The position numbers and the translations under genes are program-made. A stretch of 64,000 nt of DNA, taken from Astragalus membranaceus (taxonomy: Eukaryota; Streptophyta; Magnoliopsida; Fabales; Fabaceae). The stretch covers positions 182,451,068 to 182,515,067 of the forward strand of contig CM076846.1 of NCBI GenBank assembly GCA_039519185.1. Reading direction: 5' to 3'. The notes under the pieces were generated by a model. The model was not told the DNA's origin, searched no databases, and saw only the letters and a program-made list of their open reading frames with translations. Below, piece by piece: positions 1-9,440 of the stretch. Every line of letters starts with the position of its first letter. Position 1 is the first letter of the stretch.

Positions 1-517
1 GTGTGAATATAGTCTTCGGTGGTTATGTTAGTAAAAACCATGGGTGTCAGTAGTAACTTTTGTTAGAAAATCCCTATTTCTGAAAGCCCGATAAAAGTTA
101 ACTCTAGTTGGCCCATTGTTGTATTATCCCTTATGAGTTATTTCAACTGGAATAAATTCATAGCATTCTTGACAAAAAAAGGAACCTAACAATTTCTTTT
201 ATCTCTTTTAAGCAGTAGTTTTTTTTTCTTTAATTGCTATTTTCTCCTTGAAGTGACACTGTTTAATTAGTGAAAGGAGATAGAGACACTTTTTTACCGT
301 GCTGCCTACCTCTCAGCGTTTAGAGAGATATTCGTCCACCACCCACACCAAAATTCTGCCTCTATCCTCATTCTCAGTCCTAGTTAGCTAAATTTTCTCT
401 ATTTTGTTCTGTTCCTCGAGCCTACAACTTAATGCTACCTAAATTAAACTCGTGGTGGGAATGGAATAGGGTTTACTAACTAGAATGTTATTTATAAGGC
501 CACAACATGAATTTAAC
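1..517. other. AT-rich intergenic DNA, no gene seen
   Basis: I see no coding region, RNA gene or element boundary here. The last bases lead into the target-site duplication of the SINE insertion that follows. Confidence 0.5.
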
Positions 518-532
518 GGGATATATTGAAGG

Positions 533-593
533 GGGCGAGAGTAGTATTGGGATGGGTGATCTCTTGGGAAGTTTTCGTGTTGCACCTTTTTTT
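533..593 (+). pseudogene. 5S rRNA 3'-half fragment
   Basis: The segment GGGCGAGAGTAGTATTGGGA onward follows the conserved 3' half of plant 5S rRNA, including the GATGGGTGA and GTTGCACC blocks, and ends in a run of seven T that resembles the 5S terminator. Several differences from the usual plant sequence are C-to-T changes, as expected from decay at methylated cytosines. The 5' half with the internal promoter is absent, so it cannot be a working 5S gene. Confidence 0.8.
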
Positions 594-717
594 GTCCCAA
601 GAAGGTAGCTCAGTTGATGAGCTAAGGGACATGAAGGAGTTATAAGAATGAGGTTCAGAGTTCAAACCCCAGAAACTAACATTCTCCCACCCCACTAATA
701 TTTGCTTATAAAAAAAG
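594..717 (+). mobile_element. tRNA-derived SINE
   Basis: The body begins GTCCCAAGAAGGTAGCTCAG. An A-box-like block lies near 606-620 and a B-box-like block (GGTTCAGAGTTCAAACCCC) at 652-670. The 3' end is CTTATAAAAAA. The same family recurs on the minus strand at 11,892-12,020. Confidence 0.8.
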
Positions 718-731
718 GGGATATATTGAAG

Positions 732-1014
732 CCATAAAGAAGTGAGAATGAAAAAAGAAAGAAAACAGGTGAGGTTGGTCCACTATTGAGATGAGGTTGA
801 GTAGGAGCCCAATAACACAAGTGGGCTTTATTAGTATTCCACATGCTCCATTTCTGACTTTCTGTAGGAGATAAGTAAGTCCTGAACCAAGCTTTCTCAA
901 GTGGTTCCACTTCCCACAACGGTTTTCACTCCAATACAATTATACAATACAATCACCGGGAAAGAAATTTTTTAGCCAATATTATACTTTGTTTAATTTT
1001 TTGGTAAGCAAAGA
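732..1014. other. Intergenic spacer, nothing recognised
   Basis: No element ends or convincing coding sequence are visible between the SINE and the next inverted-repeat element. Confidence 0.4.
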
Positions 1015-1022
1015 TATATTAA

Positions 1023-1481
1023 GGGTATTGCTTTTCCCACACCCCCTCCTACTCGAAACACGCCCCATAAGGGTGTGAAAAGACCAAAAGGCCAGGCCAA
1101 ACCTCTTTTTTTTCACGAATTTTCACCTGTTCGAATACGGGCATTTGAACAGGTTCGAATGACATCGTTCGAGTGTGTTAAATTTTGACTTCACACCCTT
1201 TTGGGCGTTTTTCACCTGTTCGCATGAGGTCATGCGAACCTGTTCACATGACCTCGTTCGAACACATTCGAACGACATCGTTCGAGTGTGTTAAATTTTG
1301 ACTTCACACCCTTTTGGGCGTTTTTAAACTGTTCGCATGAGGTCATGCGAACCTGTTCGAACAATGTCGTTCAAACAGTCATAAAACACGTCCTCGCAGC
1401 GTCTCACGCGAGGTTATTTTTGGAATAAAATTTGTTAAGGGGTGTGAAAGAGTAGGAGGGGGTGTGGGAAAAGCAAAACCC
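1023..1481. mobile_element. 459-bp non-autonomous DNA transposon with 8-bp TSD
   Basis: Terminal inverted repeats of about 30 bp start GGGTATTGCTTTTCCCACAC on the left and, read inverted from the right end, GGGTTTTGCTTTTCCCACAC. They are flanked by an 8-bp duplication TATATTAA (1,015-1,022 and 1,482-1,489). Eight bases fit hAT; a short Mutator-like element is the alternative. The inside is non-coding. It holds two copies of a block with CACACCCTTTTGGGCGTTTT about 109 bp apart and hairpin arms such as GTTCGCATGA-GG-TCATGCGAAC. Confidence 0.75.
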
Positions 1482-1970
1482 TATATTAAAGGAGTCCACG
1501 GGATACTTGAGCCCATTTACAAAAAGTCACATCAAGATAAAGCATGACACCGGAGAGGAACTCCAACTAGAGAAAGAAGCATCCAAATTACATTCCACCT
1601 TTTCATCAAGGGATCTTTTTTACCCCCATCATATCACCATATACCCCCCCCACAGACCATGTGAAAAGACGAAAATACCCTTAAATTTTTTACAAATTAA
1701 CAAAATATTTACCATTTTTCACTTGCATCCGTTTGACCATAAAGTTTCCTGAGAGAATCAGATTTACCATTCAGAGAGCTATATCTGATTTTCCATTGGA
1801 TTTACCACCGGATCTACATACTTCCGTTTTTTCTCAGATTCTGCATAAAAAGTAAGTCGGATCTACCTATATCTGATTTCCCATCGTATCTATGTATATC
1901 AGATTTCGCATCGAAAATAGGTAGATCCGATTTGCGTTTTATTTTTGTTTAAAAATTTGTTTTTTTTCAG

Positions 1971-3865
1971 TGTCCAATAGCTATCGAGGGGAGTCCTCGG
2001 CTCAGGCCTCGCCATCTGCTCCCAGTACACGCACCCGCCACAGGTTTGCAGGACATGCGTCCTCCCAGCATAGGCGACAACAGCAGTATCAGCAGGTGCA
2101 GGAGGCCTCAGACTATCACTATGAGGAGGGTCAGCAGGAGCACCCTTTTGATGAGCATTCTATGTCTGAGGACCATTCTATGCCTGAGGACCAGTATATG
2201 CCTGAGCACTACCAGCAGCAGTACCAGGAGGAGCAGCCTCAGCAGGGGCATCACGAACAGCATGAGGAGCAGCCTCCTCTATTCAATGGGCTAGCATCTC
2301 ATGTTTGTACCGTTATACTGAGAGACCCGGTAAGTTTAATTTATTTACGTAGCCTTCTTAGTTTAATTTATTTACATAGCCTTGTTTTTTTATAATGCAG
2401 ACATATGAGCGTAAATTGAAGGTTACCAACCATGGTAACAAGCTGGCTCAGAGACTGCTTGGGTTTTCCCAAAACCACCGGTTGTGGGCCTTTATCACAG
2501 GTTCCGGATTACCCCCCCTCGTCTCGACCGGACATACAAAGGTGGACCATGAGCTGATGTCTGCTTTTCTTGAGAGGTGGCACTCAGAGACATCGTCATT
2601 TCACTTACCATTTGGTGAAATGACGATTACTTTGGATGACGTCTCCTGTTTGCTGCATCTACCCATTACGGGGAACTACTACAGAGCTCCACCTACTTCT
2701 GTCACCACTGATCAGGCCATCCACCTAGCACATGTTTATCTAGGTGTGACTATGGAGGAGGCGGGGCTGGAGTGTCGAGCTTCATCTGACCCATATTACC
2801 GTTTTGAGTGGCTATGACATGCGTTCTGCTGTCAGGGCCTTTATCCTTCTGATCCTTAGCTGGTCCATCTTCACAGTCAAGACCGGCGACAGGGCTGAGG
2901 CTAAGTGGCTCTGCTGCTACTTGCGGATGTTAGTGCAGCTGGTGTGGGATCATATGCATGGGGGCAGCAGCACTTGCTTTCATGTATGACCAGCTGAACT
3001 ACTTCTGCTTGGACCAGGCGCATCAGTTAGGAGGGTATGCGACCCTCTTACAGGTAATAATTTTAAGTTAATTTTTTTCGAGTTTGGTTAAATTTCTGTT
3101 AAACAGTTTTTAATTCACCATGTTGTTTATCTTTGCATTTCAGAGCTGGATTTTATAGTATTTTCCTTAGCTAGTCGAGGGGGAGTGGATTGCGGGCTGG
3201 AGCACTGTGTGGGCGTTGGAGGAAGAAGAAGACAGATGGAGTGAAGCTGGGGGTACACAAGCAGAGGATTGATGCGCTGACATCGGATGATGTCTGTTGG
3301 CGACCGTTTGAGGAGCACCGGGGGGATAGAGACTTTGAGCAGGTGTGATTATACAGGGGACACATCAGTTGGGGAGATATCATTGTTCCCTACATGCCAG
3401 ATAGGTGCCTCAAACAGTTTGGGTACGTGCAGGTCATCCCATGTCACCCTCTTACTGGTCGTCCGAGCCATGCAGACTGCATTTTTCGTATTGCACATTA
3501 TATGCCTGTGGTGGAGGAGGTTTTGCGTACTACTTATCATGCTGAGGAGTTGGGTCAGGTTGCTCTGGACTACTTACATTGGTATGTGAGAGCATCTATT
3601 CCTAGACTCTTACGGGATGCATCACCACCACCACCATCAGTACAGCCAGCTGCACCACCAGTACAACCAGATTTGCTCGAGATTGGGGAGGAGGAGATTC
3701 GGAGGGGGCTTCGGAGTGGAGACATTTGGATGGGTAGTCAGACATACGCTCGCCTCATGTGGGATTGTATGTTTGAACTATTTTTATATGACTTGATTAT
3801 TATTATTTCTTGTTTATTATATTTGTGGAGTTTCATTAAAATTTCGATTTCATTCATGCGATAAA
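1971..3865 (+). pseudogene. Plant mobile domain (PMD, MAIN-like) protein, decayed
   Basis: An acceptor-like TTTTTCAG ends at 1,970. The first exon (to 2,329) codes a Gln/Glu/His-rich leader, a donor GTAAGT follows at 2,330, and an acceptor TGCAG ends at 2,400. Joining them keeps the frame (RDP-TYERKLKV). The second exon carries the PMD core with GSGLPPLV, ERWHSETSSFHLPFGEMTIT and the block LDDVSCLLHLPI. After FEWL, near 2,815, the frame breaks: homology moves to another frame (AVRAFILLI, TGDR), then to a third (SYAWG, and an AAALAFMYDQLNYF stretch at 2,960-3,020). A third exon starts near 3,144 with in-frame stops and ends with DRCLKQFGYVQVIP and a Pro-rich tail. PMD proteins are known both as host silencing factors (MAIN, MAIL1) and as transposon cargo. 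Annotation pipelines often mislabel them phosphatase 7 long form. Without repair of the breaks it is a pseudogene. Confidence 0.8.
2330..2400 (+). other. Predicted 71-bp intron in the PMD gene
   Basis: It begins GTAAGTTTAA and ends TATAATGCAG, and removal restores one reading frame across the junction. It contains an imperfect direct duplication of about 27 bp (AGTTTAATTTATTTAC twice). Confidence 0.65.
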
Positions 3866-4319
3866 AGATAAAACATAACCAATTACAATTACAATAGACA
3901 GATACATTTTCCCAAAATTCTGGTCCTCGAACACGACGTAAAATCTCATTCACACTCCGTTGAGTTTCCACGTACAGCTCCAACGGCTTATACCCCTGAA
4001 GCGTGTCATGGATGTTTAACATGTTCGCCACAGCTTCGTCAGTCTTGATTGTCATGGACGAGAAGGAAACGCGGCCATCGTCTCCAAGATAGGGTTTGCG
4101 ATAAGTGATACTAGTGACGTCACGTTCATCACCAGTCACTTGATCATTGGACCACACTTTATCCTTCAAACCTTCAAACCCCATGCCGCAGTGGATTCTG
4201 CATAACACCGGCCGAGGACTCCAGAAGTGGACACCATCTTCTCTCATCGTGATTTGGCCCCGATGATGTATACCGCAAAGCCTATTGTCATCTGAGCGTT
4301 GAGTGAGGCATATCTCCAT
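3738..4319 (-). CDS. Unknown protein of a Mutator-like element, about 193 aa
   Basis: This is an open frame convergent with the PMD gene and overlapping its 3' end. The ATG at 4,319 is preferred over the upstream one at 4,466 because a TATA-like TATAAATACC lies on the minus strand near 4,388-4,400, between the two. The product starts MEICLTQRSDDNRLCGIHHR. It has a central DGRVSFSSMTIKTDEAVANM block and ends ETQRSVNEILRRVRGPEFWE followed by a Cys/Trp/Phe tail. I recognise no domain. Its place next to a cargo gene inside the terminal repeats recalls the two-gene layout of autonomous Mutator elements, but homology to MURB is not shown. Confidence 0.45.
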   Translation of the reverse strand: MEICLTQRSDDNRLCGIHHRGQITMREDGVHFWSPRPVLCRIHCGMGFEGLKDKVWSNDQVTGDERDVTSITYRKPYLGDDGRVSFSSMTIKTDEAVANMLNIHDTLQGYKPLELYVETQRSVNEILRRVRGPEFWENVSVYCNCNWLCFIFYRMNEIEILMKLHKYNKQEIIIIKSYKNSSNIQSHMRRAYV

Positions 4320-4490
4320 TTTGGATGAGTGAAATAAGCAAGTGAGAGTGAAATTTTTGTGTGAAAAGAATGAGGTTGGCAATGGGTATTTATAGAATTC
4401 GTCAATGATTATCAACCGTTGATATTGTCGGTGCAATCTACACCGTTGATCAACATTGGCAGTCAAATCCTACCCGTCGAATTTAGTACA

Positions 4491-4680
4491 AAGCGAATTT
4501 ACCTATCAAGGAGGTACATCCGATTTGCATTTTAACAAAGCGGACATACCCCCACTGATAGGTATATCCACTTTGTTAATTGCAAAGCGGATTTACCTAT
4601 CAAGGAGGTAAATCCGATTTGCATTTTAACAAAGCGGACATACCCCCACTGATAGGTATATCCGCTTTTATATTTTAACA
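4491..4680. repeat. 94-bp tandem duplication in the right subterminal part of the MULE
   Basis: The unit, with TTTACCTATCAAGGAGGTA and CATACCCCCACTGATAGGTA, occurs twice starting at 4,491 and 4,585. Related pieces (GGATCTACCT, AATCGGAT, AGATCTGATTT) continue to about 4,800 and also occur at 1,800-1,940 on the other side of the PMD gene, so both subterminal zones share a motif set. Confidence 0.7.
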
Positions 4681-4895
4681 AATCGGATCTACCTCACTAA
4701 AGGTAGATCTGATTTCCCCCCACCAATTCTAATCGGATATACGTAAATTCGGCTTTTATTTTTGTGAATCGGATCTACCTACCCTATAAGTAGATCCTAT
4801 TTAAGTCAATTTAACCAGGAGTACTTTCGTCTTAAAATTTCTTGTGGAGGTATATAGTGATATGATGAGGGTAAAAAAAAAATCCCTTTCATTAA

Positions 4896-5620
4896 ATCAT
4901 CCCCATGATAATGCTACTAAGGGATTAAACATAGCTACAACTTTGACGGTTTTTGCCCTAAAAATTACATCATTTATAGCAATCCAAATTATCCAAGTGC
5001 CAACAAACCAAAATGAATTGCCTAACCTTTTGCCTCCTCTTCCCTAATACTATTCTGACAAACTATAAGAAATTCTGAATTGGTTCTACATGTTGGACCT
5101 CCTGTAAGCCAAACCACCTTGCAACCATGGACCATAGGCTCATATATCCTCTCAAGAGACACTCCAATGAGTAGATACATCTATCGTAAATTAGACTACG
5201 GTCTAACTTAGCCTTGCAATAACTTAGCCTTGTAAATTAATTGCAAAAGTGTTTACTCAAATACTTTGAAAAGGGGCTATCAAAATCAAATGTTGAAATT
5301 AATTTATAAATGAATGTGATTTTTCATCAAAAAGTCTAGAAAGATACGCAATATTCATAAGTAGATAGATATATAGAAACAGAGGTGGAGATACATAGAG
5401 CTCACGGATTGCACACCCTGAAAAATAAAAATTAACACCTGAAATCTTATATAATTTCCATTTTGACTTTGCGAGTTTAATACTTTGGTCCCAGATCCTT
5501 CAATTCTTTTAAACTTGACTGTTAAATAAAGATCAAACTCTCAATTTAATTCTTGAACTTACACTCCCACTTCTACTTGATCCTTTAGTATATAAAATAA
5601 TAATAACAAGTCCCTAAATT
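4896..5620. other. AT-rich spacer, no gene seen
   Basis: No coding sequence or element end is visible. The stretch runs into a SINE tail at about 5,621. Confidence 0.4.
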
Positions 5621-5763
5621 TTTTTTTAGATAGGCAAAGTGGTTAGTAATTAGTGTGTTAGTTGTTAGAGGGGAGGGGGGAGCGGGGTTCGAACCCCGTA
5701 CGCCTACGTTTTTCCACCAACGATGTCCCTTTCACTCAACCACGTGAGCTACCCTTCTGGGAC
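5621..5763 (-). mobile_element. tRNA-derived SINE, minus strand
   Basis: Read on the minus strand it starts GTCCCAGAAGGGTAGCTCAC, resembling the head of the SINE at 594. A B box GGGTTCGAACCCC lies at 5,685-5,697, and the T-rich plus-strand end near 5,621 is its A tail. Copies of ACAAGTCCCTAAA near 5,610 and 5,783 may be the target duplication, but the right one lies some 18 bp beyond the SINE head, so the boundary is unsettled. Confidence 0.65.
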
Positions 5764-6180
5764 AATTAGTGAATTAAAGAAACAAGTCCCTAAAAAATAA
5801 CAAGTCCCTAAATTTTATAAAACCCCGTCAAATTAGTCTCTAAAATTTTAAAAAGTTTGTCACATCAGTTTTCGTAATAAACTACTTATAACAATTAGTG
5901 AATTAAAGACATTCAAAATAAAAAAAAAAATTAGTGAATTAAAGTTTTATAAGTAGTTTATTACGAAAAAAATTTAGTGAATTAAAGTTTTATAAGTAGT
6001 TTATTACAGGAGGTCCCTAAAAATTTTAAGTAGTTTATTACGAAAATTTTAAAGACATTCAAAAAAAAAAAAAAAAAAAGTCCCTAAATTTTATAAAACC
6101 CCGTCAAATTAGTCTCTAAAATTTTAAAAAGTTTGTCACATCAGTTTTCGTAATAAACTACTTATAAAACTTTAGAAATT
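5764..6180. repeat. Duplicated and inverted AT-rich blocks
   Basis: A block with ACCCCGTCAAATTAGTCTCT and TCACATCAGTTTTCGTAATA occurs at about 5,815-5,890 and again at 6,095-6,170. Inverted partners (ATAAGTAGTTTATTACG with AATTAGTGAATTAAAG) lie between them near 5,930-6,045, so the region can fold back on itself. No coding. Confidence 0.6.
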
Positions 6181-6380
6181 AATTTGATTGATATCATAAA
6201 TTTTAAGGACTGTTTATGCTTGTATACTAAATTGAGGATTTACTCTTGATTTGATTTCTTAATTTTGCTCATTCAAGATATAATATTTGGAAAGGAAATT
6301 TCAAACTATCTTGTGAACTAACAATTTTGATAATGTAATTATTTTTTGCATCCCAACCCAAAATCTTAGTCCCTCACTAT

Positions 6381-6577
6381 TTTTTTTAGTATAAATCGGG
6401 TATCCTCTGCACACAACTGCAGAGACTAATCCCCCAAGCCGAGTAGGACCACAATAGGCGGCAAAACTCTCCCTCAAGAGATTTAACACTCTTGCATGCC
6501 CAAGGCTATATCCGAACCCAAAACCTTGGTTAAGGTGGAAGAGACCTCTACTATATCATGCATCCAAGTGCTCTTGG
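6381..6577 (-). mobile_element. tRNA-derived SINE (second family), minus strand
   Basis: A 12-bp duplication GTCCCTCACTAT at 6,369-6,380 and 6,578-6,589 brackets it. On the minus strand it starts GACCCAAGAGCACTTGG. A B-box-like GGGTTCGGATA lies near 6,510-6,525, and it ends GGATACCCGATTTATACT followed by A residues. It differs in sequence from the other SINEs here. Confidence 0.78.
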
Positions 6578-6938
6578 GTCCCTCACTATATAAAAATACC
6601 TCAAGCCTCATAATTTTCTTTTCTTTTTTTTTTTGACAGCCTCATAATTTTCTATTTGAACCGTCTAAATTAAGCTTGATTTTTTTTGACACAATAAGTT
6701 GTCTAACTTAATTTGATCTCCTTTGAAAAATAGAAGAAAAAGATGGTCTAACTTAACTAAAGTTATATTTGTGGTACTCTTTTTTTTTGGATTTTTTTTC
6801 TAATGGGTTTTGGCTCTTTGAGCTTTTAACGAGTCCCTCTTGTATATGCTCGAAATTGAAGTACCTATTCTGCTCCCATCAAATAAAAATTTTGCTTATA
6901 AAAAAACTAACGTTAGATTTTTTTTTTTTTAAAGAGAG

Positions 6939-6980
6939 AGGGGGTGGGGGTGGGGGTGGGGGTGGGGGGGGGGGGGGGGG
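6939..6980 (+). repeat. G-rich tract (GGGGGT)n and poly-G
   Basis: About 42 bases are almost all G with four T, able to form a G-quadruplex on this strand. It follows a poly-T and GA-rich stretch, typical of a mutable simple repeat. The frame across it is a shadow. Confidence 0.9.
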
Positions 6981-7039
6981 CATAAAAAAAGAGATTACGT
7001 TGATGCATGTGGAGGAAGTGAAACAGGCTGGCTATTAAG

Positions 7040-8290
7040 CAGAGGGAATGACCCCATGAGGGTGACTTGATACGGATACAGACAATCACACCTCTCCATC
7101 TCTCTCTATCAACACCGTCCCGTTCTAACGTACACCTTTCATTCTGGGAAATGATCACATGCTCCTGTTCGCACGCTCCTTAGCATGGTCCCACTCCCAT
7201 CACCGTTAACCACGCGCTCCTTCAGCCCCTCTGGCACTACACTACTACTACTGAGTTGTAGATTAGCTAGCTCAGGTCTGACACGTGATGCACCCATTGG
7301 ACCCCTCTATGTAACGTGTTTGTGTCTCTGTGGCCACCTGCTTAATATTTGGTTCTTCATTTGAGTCATTAATTAACTTTTAAATGTGTACATGTACACC
7401 TAGGCTGAGGTAGATTACAATTACAAAGTACTCTAGACTACACAAACTTTATACTAAGAATATGAATAGTAGATTTCACCAAACAATGAAGAATATGAAC
7501 GGTAGAGTTTGAAAAATGTTTAACCTTTTTCTTTGACAAACATAAAAATGTTTAACTTAATTATACACTCTCGATTAAAAATTAACACATGCTCAAAGAC
7601 ACAAAAAAGATATAGCACTTAAATGCGAAATACTAAAGATTAGGGGTGGGAGTAGATTTGGCCAAGCCGAGTTTGTAATGTCCGAGTCTGGCCTACGTTT
7701 AAAATGTTAGGTCCGAGTCTAGTTTGTGTTTGTAATAACCTAATTTTTAAGGTCCAACCTAATCTTTTTGAAAGTTTGACAATGTTGAAAGCCTATTTAA
7801 ATGCCTAATAATCAATTTTTTTCGAAAGCCTACAACCTTTAAGTGTTGTAGCCTTTTGTAAATAGATAACAAGTTAATAGGTCCATGTGATTAAGTTCTA
7901 ATTGTGAACTAACAAAACCTTTTAGAGAATTTTCTTTATATTACATCTTATTTAAAATTTATTTTATAATAATACCTTTAACTATGTCAAATATTGATTT
8001 AGGTCAATATATTTAAATTAACGAAAAATGCAGGCAACTTTCTGATTTAACATAAATTACAAAATTTAAAATAATACTAGTCGTAATAAAAATATTATTT
8101 ACATTTACTTAAGTAAGTCGGTCTAATGGTTTAGAAGACTTTTCGGTGGTCTGTAACATCACCTTTTTAGCTTAATAGAGTTTAAAAATATTTTCAGCCT
8201 TATCTATTTAAAAAAGTCAGGTTTGACCCGGGTCTATTTAAAACTCTTTTTTTTTTAATTGTTATGCCTCCAAAAGTTGATTTTATCTTA
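7040..8290. other. AT-rich spacer, no gene seen
   Basis: No open frame of note, inverted-repeat ends or RNA gene was recognised. Confidence 0.4.
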
Positions 8291-8499
8291 AAATATAAAG
8301 CTTGGGGAGTCTTCGGCTCCCATTTTGGCGCCAAGACTCCCCCCTACCCCATCTATTTTTCTTTTCATCTTAAAAATAAAAAACTATGAAAGAGATGAAA
8401 GGATAGCATCTTAAAAATGTTATATTATGATCTATCAATTTATTTTTTTATTTTTTTAAAATATCAAATATATATTAAAATACAGACCAATCTTTTTTA

Positions 8500-8909
8500 A
8501 GCCCTCTTCTCTCAAAACCCCCTCCCAAACATATCCTTAGTGTTCGCAAAAAAAAATCTAAGTATTCAAATATGCAAAATTTGTGCCCTAAAAACCGGTT
8601 TGGTGAAAAAAATATAATTTCGTGATAAAATACATAAAGTGTGATGCTAAGCAGCGCATTTTGAGATACTTTAATGTTCAAAAAAAATTGAACCGTTCAA
8701 ATACTCAAAGTTCATTCCTCAATATTGATTTTTTTTAACTATTCGAATACGCAGAGTTTGTTCCTCAGTGATCGGTTTGGTGAAAAAAATCATTTCAAAA
8801 CAAAATGTGTAAAGTACGATGCTAAGTAGTGTTTTTTGATGCTTTGGTGTTCGTAAAAAAATTCAACTATTCAAATATGCAAAGTTTGTGTCTCAATAAC
8901 CGATTTGGT

Positions 8910-8997
<88 letters not shown>

Positions 8998-9440
8998 CGT
9001 GACAAAATACTTAAAGTGTGATGCTAAGCAGCATGTTTTGTGCTACTTTAGTGTTCGAAAAAAATCTAACCGTTCAAATACTCAGAGTTCATTCCTCAAT
9101 AACTGATTTGGTGAAAAAATAATAATTTCGTGACAAATATGTACAAACTCTATTTTAGCTTTTAAGTTCGCAATCGCCTTTTTTTATTGCATATTTTTTT
9201 TAATTCATACTTACCTTCGATTTAAACAATATTTTCTCATGTAGTGTGTTTTTGGATGCTTTAGTGATCACAATAGTATGTTTTTTGATGTTTTAGTGTT
9301 TGCAAAAAAATCCAACTATTCAAATATGCAAATTTTGTGCCTCAAAAACTGGTTTGGTGAAAAAAATATAATTTCGAGACAAAATACATAGTGTGATGCT
9401 AAGCAGTGTGTTTTGAGGTATTTTAGCATTCTAAGGATCA
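8500..9440. repeat. Degenerate tandem repeat block, about 5 units
   Basis: Diverged units share TGTGATGCTAAGCAG (near 8,642, 8,818, 9,019 and 9,393), a TTTAGTGTTCG-type block, TTCAAATATGCAAA and CGGTTTGGTGAAAAAAATA. Unit length is roughly 175-200 bp with one expanded by a TA tract. No coding. It looks like a short, old satellite-like array. Confidence 0.65.
8913..8993. repeat. (TA)n microsatellite
   Basis: An uninterrupted alternating TA run of about 80 bp lies inside one unit of the degenerate tandem block. Confidence 0.95.

Larger units (their letters stand above)
532..717 (+). mobile_element. Chimeric retroposon: 5S rRNA fragment joined to a tRNA-type SINE
   Basis: A 14-bp direct repeat, GGGATATATTGAAG, occurs at 518-531 and 718-731 and brackets this segment, so the whole of it entered as one insertion. 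The left third matches the 3' half of plant 5S rRNA. The rest is a tRNA-derived SINE with pol III A and B boxes and an A-rich 3' tail. SINEs move by target-primed reverse transcription using LINE enzymes. A jump of the enzyme from SINE RNA to 5S RNA would give this structure, which is inference. The longest frames across it are shadows, not genes. Confidence 0.8.
1610..4886. mobile_element. Mutator-like element carrying a PMD gene, no transposase
   Basis: The ends form inverted repeats of about 40 bp. The left end starts GGGATCTTTTTTACCCCCAT, and the right end read inverted starts GGGATTTTTTTTTTACCCTC; both continue with ATCATATCAC and ATATACC. The flanks are TTTCATCAA (1,601-1,609) and TTTCATTAA (4,887-4,895), a 9-bp duplication with one change, as expected for Mutator-like elements. 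The cargo is two convergent genes: a decayed plant-mobile-domain gene on plus and an unknown ORF on minus. No MURA transposase is visible, so movement would need a helper (inference). Confidence 0.72.

Noticed and set aside
533..593. Cassandra-type TRIM (5S sequence inside LTRs)
   Set aside because: No LTR ends or second 5S copy are found; the fragment lacks the 5' half and shares one TSD with a SINE.
606..670. Possible functional tRNA gene
   Set aside because: A and B boxes are present, but no cloverleaf with acceptor stem can be drawn, and the TSD and A tail show it is a SINE.
2401..2817. Serine/threonine phosphatase 7 long form
   Set aside because: This common database label comes from PMD fusions; no phosphatase motif is present here.
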